A DNA stretch of 64,000 nt. Source: Sphagnum magellanicum. Lineage: Eukaryota > Streptophyta > Sphagnopsida > Sphagnales > Sphagnaceae. The position numbers were made by a program, and so were the translations under genes. Shown here in pieces: positions 50,888 through 62,059 of the stretch. The notes beneath the pieces are model-generated. The model saw only the letters and a program-made list of their open reading frames with translations. It did no database searches and had not been told where the DNA came from. The DNA lies in contig CM038914.1 in assembly GCA_021904315.1 (NCBI GenBank), forward strand, positions 8,866,001 through 8,930,000, in the 5' to 3' direction. Numbering within the stretch: the first letter of the stretch is position 1; each line of letters starts with the position of its first letter.

Positions 50888-51640
50888 CAAATTGAAGGCG
50901 CACATCAATGACACGAGAAAATACCTGGCCCAACAAATCACCTGGGAGGACATGATCATCCATGTAAAGTGGAAAGTCTATGAACACAAGTAGACATGGC
51001 AGGAATGTATTTAGGCAGTGAGAGAGGATCAAACTAAACAAGCCTAACCTTGCAATGGCCTTTCACACTCCAGTCTTTCACTAGCAAGATAAGACTTGCA
51101 TATCTTGCAACATTCTCTGCTTGTATGCTAACTGATCTTGCTTGTCCTCTGATGTTCCAGCTGCTGTCAAAGATACTTGATGTGATTGATGACCCAGACT
51201 GGACTCAATCTTTTGGAAATGCTTTTGAAAAGCCAATATGACCTTTATGTCGGAGACTACAAACATTCTGCTTTGCTATGTACAGGTGTGGTCCCTATCC
51301 ACATGATTCTCATGATGTTATGGATGTTTTTATAAACAGTCTATGTTTCAAAAAAACAGTTTACATGCCTAGGAATTTTGTAGCAAGCACCATTCTAAGA
51401 AACACTGTTGACATTGCAAAGACACCTGAGTAGAAACATGTGATTTTCCTCTATGGGTTGATTAGAAATGATTGACAGAATAGATTGGCTGGCAGATGCC
51501 TTGGAATGTTGTTACAAAGGGTCAATGATGCCAGCTATGTGCAACAAAAACTAAACTTGATGGACAACCATGCCAACTTCACAGATGCACAAAACCGAGT
51601 TGGTCTTGCCAAAGCCTTGGGCATGGTACCAACTCTTTCT
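50888..51640 (+). pseudogene. SGR6/MROH-type HEAT-repeat protein fragment, frameshifted
   Basis: Three exon-like pieces on the plus strand match the HEAT-repeat family of plant SHOOT GRAVITROPISM 6 and animal Maestro heat-like (MROH) proteins, which act in vacuolar-membrane dynamics in plants. Piece 1 (about 50883-50962) reads IPKLKAHINDTRKYLAQQIT then WEDMIIH, ending at a GTAAAG donor. Piece 2 (about 51162-51288) reads LLSKILDVIDDPDWTQSFGN then AFEK; one extra base near 51233 shifts the frame to YDLYVGDYKHSALLCT. Piece 3 (about 51487-51625) reads LAGRCLGMLLQRVNDASYVQ, DNHANFTDAQNRVGLAKALG. Splice-like sites flank each piece. The intact family protein has well over 1000 residues, and no more of it is recognisable, so this is a fragment. 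Confidence 0.55.
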
Positions 51641-54189
51641 CCTATGCCATGTATCTTCCTACACATCAGGTGACAAGTGTTCTCCAATTATTGACCAGAA
51701 ATCACAAGGACTTGTATACTGCTGCTGTCAACCTAAATAGATGCAAAGGCCTTAAAAACCAATACAAATACATTTCGTTCTTCACAGGAGTGTTATGAAG
51801 GCCTCTGGTCACAAGTTCTCAGTGTATGTTGAGTAACTCTCTTGAACACTAAAAGATGTGTGTAAACAGTTTCTTGACTCCAACTTAAACAGTGCCCAAG
51901 GACCTGATGTTGATAAAGGACCATACTTGAGAATGTCATGCAGTACACTGTTTGGTGGAGTGTGCAGTAGGAAGGGGTAATAGAAAACAGCTTCAGAAAA
52001 GGACAAGTGTTGTGTGTGGATTTCTTACATCAACATGCAATCTTTCCTTTGACCAACTGTGACAACCTAAATCCAGAAAAGGTAATCAGGTTAGTTGCTC
52101 CATATAGTCATGTCATTTCACTTACAGAAGATTTGTGTAGTTTCAGGCAAACTTTGAAAACTAAAAATTGGAGTTCTATTTAGGGTTTAGTTATTTGTCT
52201 TGGTATACAAAATTTGCAATTGTTGTAGTTTTTTTTCCTTTTGATGTTTCAAATGGTTTTTTGTTCTCTTGTTGGACAGGCAAAGGAACCTTGTGGTTTT
52301 TATAACTTTCTTGGCATCAGATTTTTGCAATTTATGTAGTTTATGTTAGATTTGTTACTGAGTTTCAGCCTCTCTTTTTTCTCTTTTGAAGTTCATGGAT
52401 GAACTTGTACATCGCCCTAGCAAGAAAAGAGCAGCATCCATGTCTGTTGCGGGAATAATTGACGTGCAATAGAGGATGTTGGGTGTTATATTTGAAGGTA
52501 CATAGTGAGCAGGTATGGATCTTATGATGTGGCCGGTAGCGGCTTTAAGTACATACACTGTGATCTCACAGATGTCTCAGGGTATTTTACAATCACTTTA
52601 ACAGTTGGTTCAACTTTTGCCACTACTCTCTCTCCTCAACTCAATGTTGGGTCGTATATACATATTGCAAATTTTGGTGTTATGTTTTGAAACAAGTTTG
52701 AGATGGGTGATTGGGGATTTGTGTTGAGAGTCGGGACAACAACAGTAATAGAACCAATTGATCCATTCCCCATTAGCTTGCATTTTGTTGCCACTCATTC
52801 CATCCAAACTTTCATGCAGGGGTCAGATTTGGAAGAACTTGAAACCCTAGAAATGGTTGTCACAGGGATCTATGGCAAAGACCTTTATCTTGGTTGTGGT
52901 AGATAGGTTAGAAGCTAGTGATACACAAGTGCTATCCTTTTACCTTGAGTTTTACGCACAGTATGTGTAACTAGTAAACACTTACAGCACTGGCAGACTT
53001 CCTATAGTTCTGGTCAAGAATATTGGAAGTGCAGTTTTTGGGGAACAACAACTTGTGACAATTTTTTTCAAGGTGTTTGTTATCCCTGCACCTGATGATG
53101 CAATTGTTAACAAGCTCAGCAAAATGCACAGCAAAAAGACTGAAGGGCAAGACACTATAGTAAACTTTGAGATATTGTATGTGTATCTTTTGGTCTCTTT
53201 CTTAATTTCCTTGTACAATTAGTACTGAAGGTTCATATAGAATTAGTATTTAAGGTTTGCATTTTGAAGTGTAGGTTGTTGGGAAGTTGTTGATTGCTAT
53301 TGGGGCATCTTGCTTTGAAAATGTATGCATGAAATGCCACCTGCCTTCTCTGACCAATCAAGATGGGGGTTTCTACTGCTACAGTAGTAAGTGCACAATC
53401 CATCCTGAAACTCAGCCCAGATTTCATGCAAGATAAAGCAAAACAATGATGACAACTATGATTGTATCGTGTATGATCCTTGGATTGAATCTTTGTTGGG
53501 ACGCAAGCTTGTGAGTCCTAAAGATTTAGAACCAAGCTAGGGTTTTTTCTTCATCATTCCAAAAGCAAAAAACCTTAGGGCCATTTCATATTAAGTCCCG
53601 CTGCAGAGGTTGTGGGCTATTAGCCCTAAACGCATCTCAATAAATGAAAACTATAGAGGAATAGACATTGTTCATATGTCCATTATTGTTTTTGCTTGAG
53701 GTTTTGAAGACGGCGCTCTACATATCTACAAGGTAATTTTCAATTTTAGTTTTCTGCACTACGTTTTTACGATAGGTCTTTGATGTATGGTTTTTTTCCA
53801 ATTTTACAATTTGAGGCGTATCACTCTTGTACATTCCATGTAAATGAAAACAGTTCGGTGTTTAGGGTTTAGGGTTTAAGGGATGTTGGATTTTGGTACT
53901 GGAAAGTTTACATACTAACTTTCCACAAAATTTAATTTTAGGCTATTGAAATAGAACTTGAATAATGAGAATTTCTTTTTGGCTACAGGTGTGTGGATGG
54001 GTTTATTGGGTTTTGCTTTTCAAATGCCCACATTTACAAGTACTAGTTTTTATATCTCAACCACAACTCAAAACGTCTCAACAAACATTCTAGCATATAT
54101 ACATAGATTGTTTTTTAAAATCAAAGTTTCCAATCTAAATAAGAAAAAGATGTGCATTTTAAGGACACAAATGTTTAAATAATACTACT
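51641..54189. other. Intergenic, no gene recognised
   Basis: Mixed composition to about 53,600, then AT-rich. Short forward frames (52703-52906; around 52985-53170, containing PAPDDAIVNKLSKMHSKK) have coding-like composition but match no family I know; they may be more exons of the SGR6-like relic or of another broken gene. A forward telomere-like run lies at 53860-53882. Confidence 0.4.
53860..53882 (+). repeat. Telomere-like TTTAGGG run
   Basis: Three TTTAGGG-type units in a row, the last drifting to TTTAAGGG, in intergenic DNA. Confidence 0.85.
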
Positions 54190-55200
54190 AAAATCCAAAT
54201 TGTAAAAAGAAAAAATAACAATCAATAATAAATTGCAAATTAAATCAGGCAAAAAAAATTGAAATAAAAAAGTTAAAATTTGATAATAATATAAGAAAAA
54301 TTAATATAAATAATTGAAATTAATATTTCCTTACATTGGGACTTTGATAACATTAAAGTAAAAATTAAAATTAATTTAAATTATAAAATATTAAAAAAAC
54401 CCAAAAAATAATAATGAAAATAAAGTGATTGATCCAATATATATATATATATATAGTGACAAGTAAATAAAAGTGAAATAGAAATAGTTAAATTGTGAAA
54501 ATAAAATAATAATAGCCAATATTGATAACTAAAATTAGTCATTCATGACATTCAAATTTTGATAACACTCAAGTAAAAATTATAAATGTTTTCAATTTTT
54601 TTTTAAAATAGAAGCCCAAAAAGCAATCAATAGTAATTTAAAATGATTGACCAAAAATAAATCATTTAATACTATAAAGGTAACTAAATAAACGGGCAAA
54701 TAAAATATAAATAATTTTCTTACCTAAAGGTAAAAATAATTAAAAATGATTACACATATTAAACGAACTATAAATTGTTTTTAAAAATCAACAATAAATT
54801 GGAAGTAAATATGCCAAAACATGTCTTTTACAATAGGTCCTATTTGACTATAGTCGATTTTCTAGTCATTTTTTAAGTCACTTATGCCATTTTAGTCAAA
54901 TAGGACACATTGTAAAAGACATGTTTTGGTGTATAGTGACAAATAATAAAGGTGAAATTAAAATAGTTAAATTGTAATAACATAATAATAATACCCAATA
55001 TTAATAATTAATAATTAGTGATTTTTAATGTTGAAATTTTGATAATAATAAAGTGAAAAGTATGAAAGATAAATCAAAAATAAAAAAAGGAAATCAATAA
55101 TGAATTCAAAATAATTGGTTCAAAACAAGTGAACTAATAGTATAAAATTAAATAAATAAATCGTAAATAAAATATAAATAAATTTTTTACCTTAAAACTC
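54190..55200. repeat. Diverged AT-rich repeats upstream of the Helentron-like element
   Basis: Segments beginning TAGTGACAAGTAAATAAAAG (54455) and TAGTGACAAATAATAAAGG (54935) align for about 260 bases through GTTAAATTGT, ATAATAATA(G/C)CCAATATT, TTTTGATAA and ATAAATAAAATATAAAT-like words. A third, more diverged copy lies before them (about 54,330-54,440). The unit spacing is about 480 bp including the hairpin element. They may be the start of the neighbouring transposon. Confidence 0.6.
54814..54929. mobile_element. Hairpin MITE with 36-bp terminal inverted repeats
   Basis: Arms 54814-54849 (CCAAAACATGTCTTTTACAA...) and 54894-54929 are reverse complements with two mismatches over 36 bases, around a 44-base centre. 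The element has no coding capacity. It sits at the junction between two of the AT-rich repeat units. Flanks are AAATATG on the left and TGTATAGTG on the right, with no clear target duplication. It could instead be transcribed as a foldback small-RNA precursor, but nothing shows this. Confidence 0.75.
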
Positions 55201-55374
55201 TAACTAAATAAATAGAATTATATATATACACACACACATGCACACACGCATACATTTAAATAATATAAAATGATTTGAAACAAAATCCCACAAATTTTGT
55301 TTTATTATAAAAAAAAGGATATTGACTAAAAAAAGTAAATAAAATTGGTTTGCAAAGAATTACCAAATTGTATT

Positions 55375-55846
55375 ATGGTTTGGTGATTGCCTTTTTGATG
55401 CAATAGTATATTTGTTAAAATATTCAATACATTTAAAAGACCTTTGCAAAAATAATATGGTTCATTTATAACAATGTTTAATGCTTAGGACATGAGAAAC
55501 ATTAGAATGTCATAGGTGTGAATTAAGTTATGAGTTTCTACATAATTTACATCATGGATAAGTAACTAATGAAGAAACCTATATGCAAAAAATGTCAATA
55601 TATGCAACTAATGGTGGATTGTGGTGTGATTTCAATGTTGTGTATTATATATTAAGATATTTGGAATGCCCAATCCATGTTTGGAATAAAAATAATAGGC
55701 GAATAATGGCAAAAATAGGAGACCAATATGGCACTATGATTTTGAAGATAATATATGGAAACAATCATTTTAAACCTGTAAACAAATGTAATAATGTTAT
55801 TGATATCTCAACAATTTCCAAACATGACAATGCATACAATAATTAG
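55375..55846 (+). pseudogene. OTU-type cysteine protease domain of the Helentron-like element
   Basis: FGDCLFDAIVYLLKYS (from about 55380) holds the catalytic cysteine of an OTU domain. After a short gap the frame at 55583-55846 continues as LWCDFNVVYYILRYLECPIH then VWN, and ends with YGNNHFKPV, which holds the catalytic histidine. Both key residues are still present. At least one stop or frame break separates the cysteine and histidine parts, so the domain is not expressed as one piece. The position before the Rep region is that known for OTU-bearing Helentrons. Confidence 0.72.
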
Positions 55847-55903
55847 TTAGAAAATACAACAATAAAAAAGAAAAAAGTTATAATAAAACAAAAGAGGTTC
55901 ACT

Positions 55904-57265
55904 TTGAATTTTGAATTAAATGATACATTATTAAAAAAACAATTTAACAAATCTCAAATGGAATTCAAAAGAAATTGCATTAACACTTATCCAACAATAT
56001 TCGCATTTAAGTTTATCCATGTCACAAATCAAACAACATTTGAAACATCTTTATGCCCAAAAAAAATAAAAATTAATAAAATCAATATTTTTCCAAAAGA
56101 AAATCAAATAATTATTTCCAACATATTGCAAAATTGTGAAGGTGACATATTGAAAATAATCAAACAACCCTTAAAAAAAAAACCAATATTATTAAAATGT
56201 TCCATTACATGTATTGACCAATATTGATAAATTTTTTGCTAATCATAATATTCTAAATAATCAAGTTTTGAAGGATAAACCTAAATCTTTTTGAACCCAA
56301 ATTGTTGAAAAAGACAAGATATCAAAGCAAACAAATATTAAGACAAGTATCCATGACAAACACATTTTACAATATAAATTTGTTATTGACGACATAACAA
56401 AACATGTGTGTTATTGTCAAAAATATTGTCTTAAACATCAAGTTTATTATGCATCCTAATCATAAAACGTTTCCCCAATGCTATTAAAAACATAAAATCT
56501 AATGATCATGTACTAATGTGTAAGCCTTGTAAGAAAAAAATAGATTTTGGAAAGTTGTTAAATTTAATTTTACAAGAACATATTGTCAATAATAAACCAA
56601 ATATGGAATTTGTTTTACAATTAAACTAAATAGAATAACATTTAATTGCACCTCATTTCACATTTGCACAAATATGGCAATTACGAGGACACAAATAATA
56701 TGGAATGCATGGCGACATCATAAATGTACCAACAAACTTTCATTTAGTACAAAATGTGTTACCATGAATGCCATATGATGATTTTTCAATTTCAATTTTT
56801 TTGAAAAGGAAATTAGAATACAAGTCTCTATATATTTCAAGTTATGTTCACCTAAACATAGTTATGAAAACATTACAACAAATTTATAGAAACCTTTTAT
56901 ACATGAATGCAAATGTTTCAATAAAACCAAATTGGCAAGGTTTAATGGAATTTGTCAATGTAAGTCAAGAAAATGAAATTTAAAAAAATAAAATTGAAGA
57001 TGATTCGAATTTGGACAACTTAGACACATTTGAAGAAGTTATAAAAGAAAGTTACAATGACAAATTGATACAAAACATATTAGAACTTAAACAAATTGTT
57101 GACAATAATTATAAATCATTAACAATTGCCCCTAGTGAAGGTTTTCGACCTCTTGGGTTGTTCTGTGACAAACATTCAAAAGAATATAACTTTCTGACAT
57201 TGTTTTTCAAACATCAAAAACCATCCTTTAATTGTTCATATCAAAAAAAGTCCAAGCTGAATTAA
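55904..57265 (+). pseudogene. DUF6570-like N-terminal region of the Helitron protein
   Basis: Open pieces at 55904-56227, 56768-56983 and 57011-57265 match the segment between the OTU and Rep regions. Visible blocks are IAPHFTFAQIWQLRGHK, YGMHGDIINVPTNFHLVQN, YDDFSISIFLKRKLEYKSLY, NIVMKTLQQIYRN and LTIAPSEGFRPLGLF. The motif APSEG followed by PLGLF is the usual entry into the Helitron-like Rep region. Stops and shifts divide the pieces. Confidence 0.72.
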
Positions 57266-57489
57266 TAAGTGTGAATAAAAATTTGCGTACCACATAACAA
57301 ACATATTTTTCAAAAAAATAAAAATATTGATTCATTTCATATTATCTTCCACGTGGATTCGTATCCGAAAAGGAAAATTATTGAATTGTACCTTAATAGT
57401 TAAAGATGTGTCAATTGATTTTAATTTAGATAAAATATTAAAATCTGATTTAGGTATTTGAGAATTAAATTGTACAGGAACATTTACAA

Positions 57490-58410
57490 ATTATTTAGAT
57501 CGTTTTCAAAAAAGATTTATTTATAATGATTAGACAATTTGGACTTCCACCATTCTTTGTGACATTTATTATGGGTGTTAATAACTGGCCTATACTTATT
57601 ACAACATTCAAAAATTTACATACTCAACATTTCAATGAAAACATAACAACAAATAATGATAATTCATTAAATAACAAATTTTTTGTTAGAAATGATCCTA
57701 TTACATGTGTATGATATTACGAACATAAGATGAATAATTTTTGTAAATTATTTAAAAATATTATGATTTATTCGATGATGTTAAGGATTACTTTTTCATC
57801 GCATAATTTCAATCAACAAGCCTAATTCATGACCATGGAGTACTATGGATTAAAAACGCCTCTATATTTGGTATCTTTTCAAATGAAAACATTGAAAATT
57901 TTGTTAACAAATATTTAACAATAGATTAATCTCTTCTTCAAAATGAAACTCGTGTTGCACAAATACATTAACATAAACAAACATGCAGGAAAAAATGCCA
58001 ACAAATTTGTCAGTTTCAATATTCTAAACCTCTAATGAAATGTACAAAAATATTAATGCCTTTATACGAAAAATAATGTACGCTATATTTACATGATGTA
58101 GGAATTCAGATTTATAATAAACTTGTGAACATGGGTTTAAGCACAAAAATATCATTTGATGAATTCCTTGTAGAATTACAAATAGATGAAAATACTTATT
58201 TGTCTGCATTACAATGTACACTACATAAGCCAACATTACTTTTTCAACATAAACCAAATGATATACATACAAATATATTTAACATATATGTTGGGACTTT
58301 GTGGGAAGCAAATACAGATGCACAATTTATTTTAGACCCATATGCAGATGTTGTTTATTGCACTTTTCACTTAACAAAAATAAATAAATATATTACACAA
58401 AAAATGTAAT
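57490..58410 (+). pseudogene. Helitron-like Rep (HUH) domain
   Basis: MIRQFGLPPFFVTFIMGVNN (from 57526) then WPILITTFKNLH and FVRNDPITCV are characteristic of the Helitron-like N domain. After a shift comes the metal-binding HUH motif region HDHGVLWIKNASIFG (57828 onward), the counterpart of PHDHGLLW. Next are MKCTKILMPL and, at 58125-58409, LSALQCTLHKPTLLFQ, DAQFILDPYADVVYC, the region before the Rep tyrosines. Several stops make the domain non-functional. Confidence 0.8.
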
Positions 58411-59289
58411 ATATATTAACAAAAAATGTAAAATTGAACAAGCTCAAGCATTTGAACAAATCAAAAAGTTAGGAAATGCATTTTTAATGCATAACAAATG
58501 CCGATCTAACAAGCAATACACATATCATTATCCATTTAATTCTATCATTCAACAAAATCATTTCAATTCATAAACACATGTGAAAAGTCCAAAACAACTT
58601 TCATGTTATTAACACAAAAAATATTACAAAACTTAATCCCAACTTCAACAAACATTCATTGCAAATCATTAATTGAAAAATACAAAACATGACCCATGAA
58701 GTTAAATCATTTGTGTCTTGCATAATTTATAACAAATTACGACATAAAAACATGTAAAGTTCATAAACATAGTAAAATATTTTGTCTCTTTTAATCTTCA
58801 TAAAGATCTTGAAAACCATTATAAGGAACTATTCTTATTATTCAAGTTGTTTCATGGATCAAAAATTGATTTAAAAAAAGACTATAATTTGTGGAAATTT
58901 TCATATTTAAGTGAAAAAGAAAACATTAGAAAACATAAAAGAAACTATGTGTAAAATTTTAACCTTGTTGATAAATATAATGATGAATGGGATAATTTAC
59001 AATCAAAATTACAAGAATATATAAAAATTCATGAAAATAATGGATGGGAAAAAATTTCTCACAATGAAATGATCATTTTCACAAGTGACCCACATATAAA
59101 AACATTAAATACTAATGCTAATGAAATTAAACAATATGATTTAGCATATATGAAAATAATTCACAAATCAAAACCTCTAAAAAACCATTAAAACACGGTT
59201 TGTAGTTCATATGTACAAATAGATGAATGTATATTATACAAACAATTTTTTTCTACCATGAAGAAACTAAATGATGAACAAAAAATCAT

Positions 59290-60690
59290 TGTAGATGATA
59301 TTTTATATATAAAAAAACAAAAACCCATCAAAATATTTGCATCTTTTTCTAACAGGAGGTGCAAACACATGGAAAACATTCACACTCATGTGTATGATGC
59401 AAACATGTTGCAATAATATATGAAACAAATGCCAAATGTTGATCCTTTAAAACCCAAAATTATGAAATTAACATACACACAGGAAGTTGCATTCAACATT
59501 AATGGCACAACAATACATTTTGCACTTGCCATTCCATTAAACAAAAATTACAATGAACCCAAAACATTAAGTGATGTGAAACAAATGGTAACAATAGATG
59601 AAATATCCTTAGTAGGTAATATAATGTTAACATTTATTGATCGTAAATTACATGATATAAAACAAACACACAATGAATTTATGGATGGCCTTGATGTTAT
59701 AATGATAAGTGATTTATATCAAACTTCACCCTCTACAACTCACCTCTTACATGGTGCATCCTTGACACCCTCCTTCCCCCCCCCCCCCCCCCCCCCCCCT
59801 CCTTTTTTTTTCAATTTGATACGTAGCATGGGTGGCGATCATCCCACATAAGACTTATCTTTAATGGTGGCTTGTTTCATGGATTTTGAAATCAAGAATT
59901 GAAAAACTCAATATCCTTGGAATAAGTTTTTGGCAAGAAAACATATAGTGTTATGAATTACAATAAATCATGCACCAAAATGATCTTGAATTCATTATAT
60001 TCTAAATAGGTTTGAATATCATTATAGACCTTTGAAGATATTGACTTTATAAACAAATTTTTTTTGAGAGCACCACCAATAAATAATATTCTGCCACATT
60101 TATTTTACACAAATGCTAAAAAAATTGAATAGAACAAAATCATATTTCAAAACACAATGGGTCAAACATTCCCATTTCATGCAAAAGACATTCATTTTGA
60201 AACATGTTCTTCCCATTTCAAATTATTAATGATACCAAGCCTAGCCTCCACCATGAATTATTAATTAAAAAAATATGTTAATCAAATTATGTGCAAGGAA
60301 TTAGATAACAATATACGATCTTGTAAATGGTGCAAATGGGATTTTAAGAACTTATACATAAACCTTTTCAAAATCATTCATATGGATACATTTCCAAAAC
60401 CCTCAAATTGGAATCAAAACAAGATTAAAAAATTCACAAATATATAAAAAATTCCTTAAACTTGACAAAAAATGGACACCAATTGAATGAAAAATTGTTG
60501 AAATACAAATAGGTACCAATCATACCCATTTCATCACAAGAATCCAATTCCCTAATTAATTAGTTGTAGGACACGCTATACATTGTGTAGAAGGTTTAAC
60601 TTTTGATTGTCTAGCATTCGATCCATTTGGTGTAACAAAACATGGCTTCACATGTATAAACAACATTATTTTGTATTCATTCAAAAGAAC
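59290..60690 (+). pseudogene. PIF1-type helicase domain of the Helentron-like element
   Basis: The Walker A region reads GGANTWKTF (59354-59380), with Gly-to-Trp in place of the usual GGAGTGKTF. The 143-codon frame 59420-59851 contains FALAIPLNKNY, the Walker B-like TIDEISLVGN (about 59590-59620) and DVIMISDLYQTSP. It is then interrupted by foreign sequence with a 24-base poly-C run. Helicase blocks resume at about 60065 with LPHLFYTNAKKIE, then WTPIE, IVEIQIGTNHTHFITRIQFP, and GLTFDCLAFDPFGVTKHG (about 60596-60650). It is clearly defective. Confidence 0.8.
59776..59799. repeat. 24-base poly-C run
   Basis: An uninterrupted run of C followed by TCC and eight or nine T, embedded in the helicase region. 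Such runs are unstable and may be a sequencing or assembly weak point. Confidence 0.9.
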
Positions 60691-61059
60691 ATTTATATTT
60701 ATTTTCCCCATTATCAAACAAAAATTTCCATGTAGATTCCATTGTACAATTAAAAATGTTACATTTATAAAAAAAAAACAATATAAACTAACAATGCTTA
60801 ATTTGAAATTTTATAAAAAATAATTTATACTCATATAATCCATGTTAATTTATTATTTTTACATACATTTTTTCCCTTTCATAAGCTATTGGGTTCTTGC
60901 TCGTGCCATCCATTAAAGTACCACATACCCAATGGTTCGAGCTTTCTTAGCAAACTACCTCATTGCCTTACTTTTTTGTATTGATGTTTTACCAGGTCAC
61001 AAACCTCCCTCACAAATATACAATGTTGTTCTTAAATCTACCCATGCCATAGATTGAAT

Positions 61060-61083
61060 TGCTCACACACACACACACACACA
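61060..61083. repeat. (CA)n microsatellite
   Basis: About 12 CA dinucleotides between the helicase and EEP regions of the Helentron-like element. Confidence 0.9.
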
Positions 61084-61184
61084 CCATGTCTTTGGAAATC
61101 CATGTTTATTTACAATGTTCCTTCTTTACATCATTGGAACGCCTATTTATCAAAAATGGCAAACCCTAAACTATTGGACTTCTC

Positions 61185-61885
61185 TCCTTTTACCTTTACC
61201 TATCAATCCCTTAACCTTCATTCTTTACATTTACATTTCCAAAACATCCTTGTAAATCAAAACTTCATCACATATTTTTTGCTTTAATGAAACAATAATA
61301 CAAAATATTTGTACATATGAAAAAATTCACAATGTTATACTAAATAACAAATTTAATATCTTGTTATGATCAACATGGAATAATGATACTTTATGATGAA
61401 ATGGTTTCTTTGTCAAACACAATTTCAATAACAAATTCAAATATAAAAATTCATTGTCGCAACCTTTAATAAAAATTACGTGAGAAGCTATACATGTAAT
61501 TACAATTTATAAACTGTAAAAAATGCAAGTATCTTATTTCCTTTCCATTTAAAAAACTATTGTCCAAAAAATATTTACGGATTGTCCAACTATAATAATT
61601 TGGGAATTTCAATATGAACATGTTAACAAACACATTACAATCAATGGAACTACAAAATTTTATGGATAATTTTATGGTTTAAAACGTGTTTTCTTCGAAA
61701 CAACTACTATTTATAACACTCAAATAGATCACATATGGACCAATGCAAACACTAATACAAACAAGATCATTTGGATCCACTAAAGCTTATTGGACAACTC
61801 ATAAACCCATACACATTGCGTTTAAATTACAAGGCTATGTCCCAAAATTTACCTTCCCAAATAACACAAACATAATATTAACCAC
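61185..61885 (+). pseudogene. EEP (AP-endonuclease-like) domain of the Helentron-like element
   Basis: Shifted forward frames read SLNLHSLHLHFQNILVNQNF (about 61210), NETKIQNI (metal-binding Glu), YDQHGTMILYDE, ATFNKNYVRSY, and TTIYNTQIDHIWTN followed by KAYWTTHKPIHIAFKLQGY (61700-61840). The pair IDHIWTN and a WT(D/T)HKPI block matches the closing Asp-His motif of EEP nucleases; the Asp before His is changed to Thr here. EEP domains C-terminal to the helicase are a hallmark of Helentrons. Many stops make it inactive. Confidence 0.65.
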
Positions 61886-61942
61886 ATCCATAATTATTTG
61901 GACATGTGTATTATGAAACTTCAAATTTGGAAATTATACTCA

Positions 61943-62057
61943 CAAATAAATAAATAAATAAAAACACATCCATTATTTTTTTAATAAATAAATAAAAACA
62001 CATCCATATTTTTTAATAAATAAATAAAAATACATCCATAATTTTTTTAATAAAAAA
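61943..62057. repeat. Minisatellite, ~36-40-bp unit
   Basis: Three copies of a unit of the form AATAAATAAATAAA, AACACATCCAT, then A/T and a T-run. It follows the EEP domain directly and may mark the 3' end of the element. Confidence 0.85.
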
Positions 62058-62059
62058 AC

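Larger units (their letters stand above)
55370..61935 (+). mobile_element. Helentron/Helitron2-like rolling-circle transposon, decayed
   Basis: Over 6.5 kb the plus strand carries, in order, an OTU protease domain, a DUF6570-like region, a Helitron-like Rep domain with an HUH-type HDHG motif, a PIF1-type helicase and an EEP (exonuclease-endonuclease-phosphatase) domain. Each is interrupted by stops and shifts, but the order is intact. Helitrons replicate by a rolling-circle mechanism using Rep plus helicase; OTU and EEP domains mark the Helentron variant. The ends are not defined; diverged repeats precede it and a minisatellite follows it. A separate relic of the same class lies at 16.3-17.6 kb on the other strand. 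Confidence 0.82.
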
